This document shows positions 34,129-41,743 of a stretch of 64,000 nt of DNA, in pieces. The translations under genes and the position numbers were made by a program. Every line of letters begins with the position of its first letter. Position 1 is the stretch's first letter. Source of the stretch: Pseudooceanicola sp050897975 (GTDB taxonomy: Bacteria > Pseudomonadota > Alphaproteobacteria > Rhodobacterales > Rhodobacteraceae). The DNA is taken from the NCBI RefSeq assembly GCF_050897975.1, contig NZ_JBPAXY010000003.1:186001-250000 (forward strand). The letters are read 5' to 3'. The notes below the pieces were generated by a model. It had not been told where the DNA came from, searched no databases, and saw only the letters and a list, made by a program, of their open reading frames with translations.

Positions 34129-34989
34129 GTGCAGCTTGTCACCTATAACATCCAATACGGTCTGGGCGCCGATGACCGCTATGACCTGGGCCGCATCGCC
34201 GCCGAGGTCGCGGGCGCCGATGTGATCGCCCTGCAAGAGGTTGACCGCTTCTGGCGCCGCTCTGGCATGGTGGACGGCCCCGAGGTGCTGGCCCGGGCGC
34301 TGCCGCGCCACCACTGGGTCTATGGGGCCAACCTCGATATGGATGCGAGTTTCGAGGACGGCGCCCGCGTCATCTCTCGCCGCAAGCAGTTTGGCACGAT
34401 GATCCTGTCGCGTTGGCCGATCCTGTCTAGCCGCAACCACCTGTTGCCGAAATGGGGCGACCGGCGGCACCACTCGATCCAGCAGGGGATGCTGGAGGCG
34501 GTGATTGCCACGCCCCTTGGCCCCATCCGGTTCTATTCCGCCCACCTTAGCCACCTGGGTATGGCGACGCGTCTGCCGCAGGTCGAGGCAATCCGCGCCA
34601 TCCTGGCCCGGGCGCCCGCCGAGGGCGGCGCCTGGTGCGGGGGTCATCCCGATCCCGCCAGCGGCTGGATCGAGGAGGCCGAGCCGCCGATGCCTGGCGC
34701 CGCCATCCTGATGGGCGATCTGAATTTTACCCATGACAGCGCCGAATATGCCGCCCTGGTCGGCCCCGTGGTGCCGCGTCATGGCCGCCTTTGCCCGCGC
34801 GACGGGCTGGTCGATGCCTGGGTCGCCGCCGGTCAGCCCGAGGCGGCGGGTGCCACCTCGCCAAAGGGCGGCACTCGCATCGACCATTGCCTGCTGACCC
34901 CGGATCTGGCGCCGCAGGTGCGCACCGCCCGGATCGACAGTGCCGCCACCGGCTCGGACCACTGGCCCCTCTGGGTCACCCTGGGCTGA
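34129..34989 (+). CDS. Endonuclease/exonuclease/phosphatase-fold hydrolase
   Basis: Cytosolic phosphoesterase of 286 residues of the EEP superfamily. Metal and catalytic residues are visible in TYNIQYG (Asn), ALQEVDRF (Glu), MGDLNFTHDS (Asp and Asn), GGTRIDHCLL and the terminal SDHWPLWV (Asp-His). No signal peptide is seen. The start is a GTG at 34129 with CAGGA upstream. It lies between an ABC receptor and a glycerophosphodiesterase, so it probably acts on the imported phosphate ester or its product rather than on DNA. Confidence 0.83.
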   Translation: MQLVTYNIQYGLGADDRYDLGRIAAEVAGADVIALQEVDRFWRRSGMVDGPEVLARALPRHHWVYGANLDMDASFEDGARVISRRKQFGTMILSRWPILSSRNHLLPKWGDRRHHSIQQGMLEAVIATPLGPIRFYSAHLSHLGMATRLPQVEAIRAILARAPAEGGAWCGGHPDPASGWIEEAEPPMPGAAILMGDLNFTHDSAEYAALVGPVVPRHGRLCPRDGLVDAWVAAGQPEAAGATSPKGGTRIDHCLLTPDLAPQVRTARIDSAATGSDHWPLWVTLG

Positions 34990-35031
34990 TCCGCCGCCCG
35001 TTTCCCTTCTCTCCATCGAAAGCTAAGTCCC

Positions 35032-35865
35032 GTGAAAACCTATCGTGATTTCGTCTCCGACCTGCCGCTGCGCCCGGCCATCATCGCCCACCGGGGCGCC
35101 TGGCACCTGGCGCCGGAAAACAGCGTCGCCTCGATCCTGCGCGCCGCCGAGGCGGGCTATGAGGTGGTCGAGATCGACGTGCAATGCAGCGCCGATGGCG
35201 TGCTGTTCCTGATGCATGACGAGACCCTGACGCGGATGACCGGCCTGGCGGTCGAGGCGCAGTCGCTGACCTGGGCCGAGCTGAGCGCCCTGGCGCTGCG
35301 GGCGGGCGACGGGCGGGGCGATGCGGCACCGACCGAGCACCGCATCCCGACCCTGCAAGAGGCGCTGGAGGCCGCCCACGGGCGCATCTATCTGGACGTG
35401 GACGTGAAATCCCCCGCCCAGAACATGGAGGCCGCAGGCGCCGCCATCGCTGCCGCCGGGATGCAGGACTACGTCGATATCAAGATCCCTGTGCACAGCG
35501 ACGCCGACGCCGAACGCCTGGCGGCGCTGGAGGCGCAGTACGGTGTGATGGTCATGCCGATGACCCGTTTCACCGCCGACATCGTGGCCGAACGCATCGC
35601 CCGGCTGGCCCGCACCGGCGCCCGCGTCGTAGAGACCGAGTTCGACGACCTGGCCACCATCGCCGACAACCGCGCGGCCTTTGCCGAGGCCGGTCTGACC
35701 CTGTGGGTCAACACGCTGACGCCCGTCGCCCAATGCGGGCTGACCGACGCGGCGGCGCTGGAAGATCCCGATGCGATCTGGGGCGCGCTGATGGCGGCGG
35801 GGGTTACCGTCTTCCAGACCGACGAGCCCGAGGCCCTGGCCGCCTGGCGCGCCGCGCGCGGCTGA
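35032..35865 (+). CDS. Glycerophosphodiester phosphodiesterase family protein
   Basis: Hydrolase of 277 residues with the GDPD TIM-barrel marks: IAHRGAWHLAPENSVASILRA (His-Arg and Glu-Asn), VVEIDVQCSADGVLFLMHDETLTRMT (Glu, Asp, His), and a C-terminal WVNTL strand. Family members cleave glycerophosphodiesters to glycerol 3-phosphate and an alcohol. No signal peptide is visible, so it should act on imported substrate. It starts with GTG, 42 bases after the EEP gene, and closes the operon. Confidence 0.88.
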   Translation: MKTYRDFVSDLPLRPAIIAHRGAWHLAPENSVASILRAAEAGYEVVEIDVQCSADGVLFLMHDETLTRMTGLAVEAQSLTWAELSALALRAGDGRGDAAPTEHRIPTLQEALEAAHGRIYLDVDVKSPAQNMEAAGAAIAAAGMQDYVDIKIPVHSDADAERLAALEAQYGVMVMPMTRFTADIVAERIARLARTGARVVETEFDDLATIADNRAAFAEAGLTLWVNTLTPVAQCGLTDAAALEDPDAIWGALMAAGVTVFQTDEPEALAAWRAARG

Positions 35866-35891
35866 CCCGGCCCTGGCCCTTCCCGACCGCC

Positions 35892-35914
35892 GCCCCGCCG
35901 GTTGACGGCGGGGC
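35892..35914 (+). terminator. Hairpin at the end of the phosphodiesterase operon
   Basis: Perfect 9-bp arms GCCCCGCCG/CGGCGGGGC around a GTTGA loop, 26 bases after the stop at 35865. No T tract follows, so termination may need Rho. Confidence 0.45.
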
Positions 35915-35990
35915 AGGGGGCGGCGACAGGCCCGTCCGCTTTGCTCTGGTCAATCCGCCGCCGCTCTGCTTAGACATGGCGCGAAGACGG

Positions 35991-36006
35991 TCCCTATGCA
36001 TAGGGA
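35991..36006. promoter_or_regulatory. Perfect 16-bp palindrome before aldehyde dehydrogenase
   Basis: TCCCTATGCATAGGGA lies 46 bases upstream of the ATG at 36053, at the head of the aldehyde dehydrogenase/TRAP operon. The position fits an operator overlapping a promoter or transcript start. The regulator is not encoded next to it; no operon-linked regulator is visible. Confidence 0.5.
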
Positions 36007-36052
36007 TCGCCCGGCCCCCGCAAGGGCGCGCCGCGAGACGGAAGGAAAGACG

Positions 36053-37540
36053 ATGAAAGACTGGAAAGCCGCGGCTGCGGCGCTTTACGACGGCGGGTTC
36101 CGCCCGATGATCATCGACGGCCAGTGGGTCGCGGCGCAGACGGGCGAGACCTTCGATGCCCGCAACCCCGCCGATGGGACGCTTCTGGCCACCGTGCCGA
36201 AGGGCAGCAAGGCCGACATCGACGCCGCCGTCGCCGCCGCCCGCCGCGCCTTCGAGGGCCCCTGGGCCAAATGGACCCCGTTCGAGCGTCAGAACCTGCT
36301 GCTGAAGATCGCCGAGCGTTTCGAGGCCGAGTGGGAAAGCCTCTGCCTGTCGGACACGCTGGACATGGGGATGCCGCTGCAACGGACCCTGGGCAACAGC
36401 CGCCGGGTGCTGGGGATGCTGCGCTTCTACGCGGGGCAGGCGGTGTCGATCCACGGCCAGACCATCCCCAATTCCTTCCCGGGCGAGATCTATTCCCAGA
36501 CCGTGCGCGAACCTGTGGGTGTCGTGGGCGCGATCATCCCGTGGAACGCCCCGATCGCGGGCTCGATCTGGAAGATTGCCCCGGCCATCGCCACGGGCTG
36601 TACCGTTGTGCTGAAACCCTCGGAAGAGGCCTCGCTGACCGTGCTGATGATCGCTCGGATCATGCAGGAGTGCGGCTTGCCCGATGGGGTGCTGAACATC
36701 GTCACGGGCTATGGCTCGGACGCGGGCGCGGCCCTGGCCGAACACCCGGGCGTCGACAAGATCGTCTTCACCGGCTCGACGGCCACCGGCCAGGCGATTG
36801 CACGCGCGGCCACCGGCAACCTGAAGCATGTCTCGCTGGAACTGGGCGGCAAGTCGCCCGTCATCGTCTGCCGCGACGCGGATATCGAGAAGGCCGTGCC
36901 GGTCGCCGCCATGGCCGTCTTTGCCAACTCGGGCCAGATCTGCATCGCCGGTTCGCGGCTTTTCGTGGCGCGTGAGATCCACGACGAGTTCACCCGCCGC
37001 GTCGCCGAATACGCCGCCAACCTGCGCATCGGCCACGGCATCGAAGAGGGGACCGAGATCGGCCCGATCATCTCGGCCCGCCAGGCGGAACGGATCTCGG
37101 GCTTCCTCTCTGTCGGTCCCGATGAAGGCGCCCAGGTGATGACCGGCGGCGCCCGGGTCGAGGGCGAGAAGTTCGCGGGCGGTCACTTCTTCCACCCGAC
37201 CGTCTTTGGCGGCGTCACCGACGAGATGACCATCGCGCGCGAGGAAATCTTCGGCCCCGTCATCTCGGCGATGCCCTTCGACACGCTGGACGAGGTGGTC
37301 GAACGTGCCAACGCCACGCCTTACGGCCTGGCCGCCGGGGTCTTCTCGACCCACCTTGGCACCGCGCACAAGCTCGCGCATCGCCTGAAGGCGGGCTCGG
37401 TCTGGGTGAACATGTACCACGCCATCGACCCCGCCGTGCCCTTCGGCGGCATGAAGATGTCGGGCTATGGCCGCGAGGGCGGCAGCCAGCACGTCGAGGA
37501 ATACCTGGACACCAAGGCGATCTGGATCAACGCGGACTGA
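36053..37540 (+). CDS. NAD(P)-dependent aldehyde dehydrogenase
   Basis: Oxidises an aldehyde to the acid. The 495-residue protein has the ALDH hallmarks: IIPWNAPIAGSIWKIAPAIATGCTVVLKPSEEAS (cofactor), FTGSTATGQAI, the general-base Glu in LELGGKSPVIV, and the catalytic Cys in FANSGQICIAGSRLF. The C-terminus has EEIFGPVISAMPFDTLDEVVERAN. AAGGAAAG precedes the ATG at 36053. It heads an operon with a hydroxyacid-type dehydrogenase and a TRAP transporter; the substrate may be derived from the imported acid, but is not fixed by sequence. Confidence 0.9.
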   Translation: MKDWKAAAAALYDGGFRPMIIDGQWVAAQTGETFDARNPADGTLLATVPKGSKADIDAAVAAARRAFEGPWAKWTPFERQNLLLKIAERFEAEWESLCLSDTLDMGMPLQRTLGNSRRVLGMLRFYAGQAVSIHGQTIPNSFPGEIYSQTVREPVGVVGAIIPWNAPIAGSIWKIAPAIATGCTVVLKPSEEASLTVLMIARIMQECGLPDGVLNIVTGYGSDAGAALAEHPGVDKIVFTGSTATGQAIARAATGNLKHVSLELGGKSPVIVCRDADIEKAVPVAAMAVFANSGQICIAGSRLFVAREIHDEFTRRVAEYAANLRIGHGIEEGTEIGPIISARQAERISGFLSVGPDEGAQVMTGGARVEGEKFAGGHFFHPTVFGGVTDEMTIAREEIFGPVISAMPFDTLDEVVERANATPYGLAAGVFSTHLGTAHKLAHRLKAGSVWVNMYHAIDPAVPFGGMKMSGYGREGGSQHVEEYLDTKAIWINAD

Positions 37541-37687
37541 TCGCCGCCCGGGCGCCCCGCGCCCGGAAACCAGGTCGGGGCAGGGCGGGTGCCCTGCCGT
37601 CCAAGCATCGACGGGACGCGCGCCAAGGGCTGTGCGTCCCGCCCGCGCCGGGCCTCAAGGTCCCGCGCCCGAACGAGGAGAAATCAC

Positions 37688-38569
37688 ATGCATGTCGGTA
37701 TCATCGGCGTCGGCCTCATGGGCCATGGCATCGCCCGCAACGTCCTGGGGCGCGGCGGCTTTCAACTGAGCTTCCTGGACCATCCCGGCAACCAGCCGGT
37801 GGATGAGATCACCGGCCTGGGCGCCACCCCCTGCGCCACCCCCGCCGAGGTGGCGGCGGTGTCGGATGTGGTGATCCTCTGCGTCACCGGCTCGCCCCAG
37901 GTCGAGGCCATCGTCACCGGCGAGACCGGCCTGGCCTCGGCGCTGAAACCCGGCGCGGTGGTGGTCGACTGCTCGACCGCGCTGCCCGAGTCGACGCAGC
38001 GCATGGGCGAGATCGTGGCCGCCGCCGGGGGCCATTACCTGGACGCGCCTATGACCCGCACCGCCGTCCATGCCCATGCGGGCACCCTCAACCTGCTGGT
38101 CGGCGGCGAGGCCGAGGTGCTGGAACAGGTCCGTCCGGTGCTGGTCTCCTTCACCGAGGCGGTGGATCATGTGGGCCCCCTGGGCCACGGCCACCGGATG
38201 AAGCTGCTGCACAACTACGTCTCGGTCGGTTTCATGACCCTGCTGGCCGAGGCCGCGGCCCAGGCGGCGGATGCGGGGGTCGACCCGCAGGCCTTCGTCG
38301 ATGTGCTGGCCAATGGCGGCGGCGCCTCGGCGGCGCTGGACCGGCTGGCACCCTATATCACCGAAGGCAACCGCGACGCGCTGCCTTTCGCGGTGGCCAA
38401 CGCGCAGAAGGACATCGACTATTACCGCGCCATGTCCGAGGCCGCAGGCGCCCAGCAGACCATCGCCGATGGTATCTCTTCGGCACTTTCCGCAACGGTC
38501 GAGGCCGGTCACGCGCAAGCCTATGTCCCGGAGCTGGTAAAATTCTTTCGAAAGTTGCCGAAAAGCTAA
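37688..38569 (+). CDS. 3-hydroxyisobutyrate dehydrogenase family oxidoreductase
   Basis: NAD(P)-dependent beta-hydroxyacid dehydrogenase of 293 residues. The Rossmann start is MHVGIIGVGLMGHGIARNVL; DCSTALPESTQRMGEIV and LDAPMTRTAVHAHAGTLNLLVGG match the substrate loop, although the usual PVSGG is changed to PMTRT. The catalytic Lys is in HRMKLLHNYVSVGF, and NAQKDIDYYRAM is typical. GAGGAG lies before the ATG at 37688. The 147-bp gap upstream holds two tandem hairpins (37548-37566 and 37579-37598). It probably supplies or uses the aldehyde handled by the neighbouring dehydrogenase. Confidence 0.87.
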   Translation: MHVGIIGVGLMGHGIARNVLGRGGFQLSFLDHPGNQPVDEITGLGATPCATPAEVAAVSDVVILCVTGSPQVEAIVTGETGLASALKPGAVVVDCSTALPESTQRMGEIVAAAGGHYLDAPMTRTAVHAHAGTLNLLVGGEAEVLEQVRPVLVSFTEAVDHVGPLGHGHRMKLLHNYVSVGFMTLLAEAAAQAADAGVDPQAFVDVLANGGGASAALDRLAPYITEGNRDALPFAVANAQKDIDYYRAMSEAAGAQQTIADGISSALSATVEAGHAQAYVPELVKFFRKLPKS

Positions 38570-38617
38570 GCCACGGGGTTTTCCCTGCCGTCCGTTGTGG
38601 TACGTATCCTGTCGGAT

Positions 38618-38643
38618 CTGCGGCGCTTTTTCAGGCGCCGCAG
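38618..38643 (+). other. Hairpin upstream of the TRAP receptor gene
   Basis: Perfect 9-bp arms CTGCGGCGC/GCGCCGCAG with an 8-base T-rich loop, 26 bases before the receptor ATG. With the hairpin at 39659-39682 it brackets the receptor gene, suggesting discrete mRNA processing or stability. Confidence 0.45.
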
Positions 38644-38669
38644 GGCTGAGTTCTAAGGGAGGATACCCA

Positions 38670-39650
38670 ATGACCATCGTGACCCGCGCGCTGCTTGCCT
38701 CCAGCGCCCTTGTTGCCTTCGCCCTGCCGGCGGCGGCTCAGACCGAGGTGAAGATCGGCTACGCCCTGGCGGAAGACAGCCACTATGGCGTTGCCGCCAA
38801 GACCTTCGAAGAGGTGGTGCTGGCCGAGACCGGCGACCAGTTCAGCTTTACCCATTTCCCGTCCTCGGGTCTGGGTGGCGAGCGTGAGGTGATCGAGGGC
38901 CTGCAACTGGGCACCATCGAGGCGACCATCGTTTCCTCGGGCACCCTGGCCAACTTCGTGCCCGACACCGGCGTCTTCGACATTCCGTTCCTGTTCAACG
39001 GCTTCGACCACGCGCGCAGCGTGCTGGACGGCCCGATCGGTCAGGAAATCCTGGCCGAGTTCGACAACGTCGGCCTGCACGGTCTGGCCTGGGGCGAGCA
39101 GGGCTTCCGCCACATCACCAACAACCGCAACCCGATCCACACCCCCGAAGACGTGGCCGGGCTGAAGATCCGCACCATGGAAAACCCGGTGCACCTGGCG
39201 GCCTTCAACGCCATGGGCGCGGCGCCCACCCCGATGGCCTGGCCCGAGGTGATCTCCTCGCTGCAACAGGGCGTGATCGACGGTCAGGAAAACCCGCTGT
39301 CGGTGATCGTCTCGGTGAAGCTGAACGAAGTGCAGAAGTACCTGACCCTGTCGGGTCACGTCTATTCGCCCGCCATGCTGCTGGTGTCCAAACCCTTCTG
39401 GGAAGGTCTGGACGATGACCAGAAGGCCGCCTTCGAGAAGGCCGCCACCGAGGCCGCAGCGGCCATGCGCGGCTTCGTCGATGACGTGGAAACCACCGGC
39501 GTTGCCACGCTGAAAGAGCGCGGCATGGAAGTCAACGAACTGTCGGCCGAAGAGAAGGCCGCGTTCCAGGCTTCGATCAAGAGCGCCTACGAAGGCTATT
39601 ACGAGACCTACGGCCAGGACCTGGTCGATTCGATCGTGAACTTCGAATAA
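38670..39650 (+). CDS. TRAP transporter substrate-binding protein (DctP-like)
   Basis: Periplasmic receptor of 326 residues. The Sec signal MTIVTRALLASSALVAFALPAAAQ precedes the DctP fold: VKIGYALAEDSHYGVAAKTFEEVV, FDIPFLFNGFDHARSVLDGPIGQEIL, GLKIRTMENPVHLAAFNAMGAAPTPMAWPEVISSLQQGVIDGQENPLSVI. The conserved Arg in GLKIRTM normally binds the carboxylate of the ligand, so the substrate is probably an organic acid. AAGGGAGG lies before the ATG at 38670. Hairpins flank the gene. Confidence 0.92.
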   Translation: MTIVTRALLASSALVAFALPAAAQTEVKIGYALAEDSHYGVAAKTFEEVVLAETGDQFSFTHFPSSGLGGEREVIEGLQLGTIEATIVSSGTLANFVPDTGVFDIPFLFNGFDHARSVLDGPIGQEILAEFDNVGLHGLAWGEQGFRHITNNRNPIHTPEDVAGLKIRTMENPVHLAAFNAMGAAPTPMAWPEVISSLQQGVIDGQENPLSVIVSVKLNEVQKYLTLSGHVYSPAMLLVSKPFWEGLDDDQKAAFEKAATEAAAAMRGFVDDVETTGVATLKERGMEVNELSAEEKAAFQASIKSAYEGYYETYGQDLVDSIVNFE

Positions 39651-39658
39651 CCCTGATC

Positions 39659-39682
39659 GCCGGCGCCTTTCGGGGCGCCGGC
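39659..39682 (+). other. Hairpin between TRAP receptor and small permease genes
   Basis: Perfect 9-bp arms GCCGGCGCC/GGCGCCGGC with a TTTCGG loop, 8 bases after the receptor stop and 21 before the next start. No T tract follows. It likely protects the receptor mRNA or partly blocks read-through. Confidence 0.55.
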
Positions 39683-39703
39683 ACATCTGCCCGAGGCCCC
39701 CCT

Positions 39704-40231
39704 GTGAAGAAGCTGGAACATCTATTCGTCGCGCTGAACGGCTGGGCGCTGATCCTGATGCTAAGCGCGATGACGCTGATCGTCGGCGGCAATATCTCGC
39801 TGCGCTACCTGACGGGGCATTCGCTGCCCTGGGCGGACGAGGCGGCGCGGTATCTGATGATCTGGATGACCTTCAGTGGCGCCGGGCTGGTGCTGCGCAC
39901 CGGCGGCCATGTGGCGATCACCAACCTCCAGGACGCCTTGCCCCAGATGGGCCAGAAGATCCTGCGCGCCCTGCTGGTGCTGGGCCTGCTGATCTTCTTC
40001 GGCTTCATGGTCTGGGTGGGGCTGCAATATGCCCAGCGGATGCAATACCAGGTGACCCCCGCCCTGCGGCTGCCGTTCAAGTACATCTATGCGGCCATGC
40101 CCGTGGGCTTTGGCCTGATGATCCTGCATCTGCTGCTGATCGCCCATCCCTTCATCACCGCGGGCGCCTACAAGCATCTCGAAGACAACGAGGCCGCCGA
40201 TGCCTCCCTGCCCGGGGGCGCCAATGGCTGA
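39704..40231 (+). CDS. TRAP transporter small permease subunit (DctQ-like)
   Basis: Membrane protein of 175 residues with four helices. The DctQ marks GNISLRYLTGHSLPWADEAARYLMIWMTFSGAGLVLRTGGHVAI and the later TPALRLPFKYIYAAMPVGFGLM are clear. It starts with GTG at 39704 and overlaps the large permease by eight bases. It joins the large subunit to form the sodium-coupled TRAP transporter. Confidence 0.9.
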   Translation: MKKLEHLFVALNGWALILMLSAMTLIVGGNISLRYLTGHSLPWADEAARYLMIWMTFSGAGLVLRTGGHVAITNLQDALPQMGQKILRALLVLGLLIFFGFMVWVGLQYAQRMQYQVTPALRLPFKYIYAAMPVGFGLMILHLLLIAHPFITAGAYKHLEDNEAADASLPGGANG

Positions 40232-41507
40232 GATCCTCTTTCCCGCGCTGTTCATCCTGCTGGCGCTTGGCCTGCCGGTGGCCTTCGCGATGTCCATCGC
40301 CGTTTTCGTCGCCCTCAGCTTCGGATCGACCTATCCCAACCTGGTGGTTGTGAAAGAGATGTTCTCGGGGCTGGACAGTTTCCCGCTGCTGGCCGTGCCC
40401 TTCTTCATCCTGGCGGCCGAGATCATGACCGGCGGCGCCGTGACCATGGCGCTGCTGCGCCTGGCGCAATCTCTGGTCGGCCACCTGAAGGGCGGTCTGG
40501 GCCATGCCAATGTGGTCAGCTCGGCCATGTTCGCGGGCATCTCGGGCTCGGCGCTCGCCGATGCGGCGGGGCCCGGCTCGATGATGATCCGCATGATGGA
40601 AAAGGGCGGCTATGACCGCAGCTATGCGGGCGCGCTGACCATCGCCAGTTCCGTGGTGGGGCCGATCATCCCGCCCTCGATCACCATGATCATCTACGCC
40701 ATGCAGGATCAGAACGTCTCGGTCGGTTCGCTGTTCATGGCGGGCGTCCTGCCGGGGGTGCTGATCACCCTGATGGTGCTGCTGGCCAATGGCTATGTCA
40801 GCCACAAGCGCGGCTACATGAGCGGCGCGGCCATGCCGCCGCTGTCGGAAATCTTCCGCATCTTCGTCTATGCCATCCCGGCGCTGCTGCTGATCGTGCT
40901 GATCGTCGGCGGCATCCGCTTTGGCGTCTTCACCCCCACCGAGGCCTCGGTGATCGCGGTCTTCTACGCGCTGATCGTGGGCATGTTCGTCTACCGCTCG
41001 CTGAAGCTGCGGGATCTGCCGCAGATCGTGCTGCGCGCGGCGCTGACCGCCACCGCCGTGCTGCTGATCCTGGGCGCGGCGCGCGCCTTCGCCTGGATCC
41101 TGATCATCGAGGGCATTCCGCAGTTCCTGGCCGAGACGATCATCAGCTGGGACCTGTCGCCCATCGTCTTCCTGCTGGCCGTCAACCTGCTGCTGCTGGT
41201 CTTCGGCCTGTTCATGGATCCGCTGCCCGGCGTGATGATCCTGGTGCCGATCCTGGCCCCGATTGCGCTGGCCCTTGGGATCGACGCCGATCACTTCGCG
41301 ATCATCGTGATCGTCAACCTGACCCTGGGTCTGACCACGCCGCCCGTGGGCAGCCTGATCTTCGTGGTCTCCTCGACGGTCAAGCTGAAGCCCTCGGCGC
41401 TGATCCGCGAAATGCCGCCCTTCTTCGTGGCGCTTTTCGGGGCGCTGCTGCTGATTACCTTCGTGCCGATCCTGTCCACCTGGCTGCCGACCCTCAGCGG
41501 GTTCTGA
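40224..41507 (+). CDS. TRAP transporter large permease subunit (DctM-like)
   Basis: Membrane transporter of 427 residues of the ion transporter (IT) superfamily. Marks are FPLLAVPFFILAAEIMTGG, SSAMFAGISGSALADAAGPGSMMIRMM, SVVGPIIPPSITMIIYA and NLTLGLTTPPVGSLIFV. The ATG at 40224 overlaps the DctQ-like stop, which supports coupled translation. It is the last gene of the aldehyde dehydrogenase/TRAP operon. Confidence 0.92.
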   Translation: MAEILFPALFILLALGLPVAFAMSIAVFVALSFGSTYPNLVVVKEMFSGLDSFPLLAVPFFILAAEIMTGGAVTMALLRLAQSLVGHLKGGLGHANVVSSAMFAGISGSALADAAGPGSMMIRMMEKGGYDRSYAGALTIASSVVGPIIPPSITMIIYAMQDQNVSVGSLFMAGVLPGVLITLMVLLANGYVSHKRGYMSGAAMPPLSEIFRIFVYAIPALLLIVLIVGGIRFGVFTPTEASVIAVFYALIVGMFVYRSLKLRDLPQIVLRAALTATAVLLILGAARAFAWILIIEGIPQFLAETIISWDLSPIVFLLAVNLLLLVFGLFMDPLPGVMILVPILAPIALALGIDADHFAIIVIVNLTLGLTTPPVGSLIFVVSSTVKLKPSALIREMPPFFVALFGALLLITFVPILSTWLPTLSGF

Positions 41508-41525
41508 TCCGGCGGGGGTCCGGGC

Positions 41526-41549
41526 CGGGGCGCATCGCATCGCGCCCCG
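41526..41549 (+). terminator. Hairpin at the end of the TRAP operon
   Basis: Perfect 8-bp arms CGGGGCGC/GCGCCCCG with an 8-base loop, 18 bases after the large permease stop. No T tract, so a Rho-assisted end or RNA protector is likely. Confidence 0.45.
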
Positions 41550-41702
41550 CTGTCGGGCACCAGGCCGCCGAAAATCGCCGGATCGGACCCTTTTCCCGCA
41601 GCGTCGCGGCAGAAAAGGCGGTTTTTCCGCGCTTTCCCCATATACTTGTGCCGCGCCTGGCCTTATAGGGCGGAGCTTCAGCCCCAACAGGCCTTCTTTT
41701 TC

Positions 41703-41722
41703 GCGACGCCCGGCGGCGTCGC
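41703..41722 (+). promoter_or_regulatory. Hairpin in the leader of a DEAD-box helicase gene
   Basis: Perfect 8-bp arms GCGACGCC/GGCGTCGC with a CGGC loop, ending 21 bases before the helicase ATG. A helicase leader with a stable hairpin near the start could allow autoregulation or cold control; this is inference. Confidence 0.4.
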
Positions 41723-41743
41723 TCTGCCCATGGACCTCTCCTC

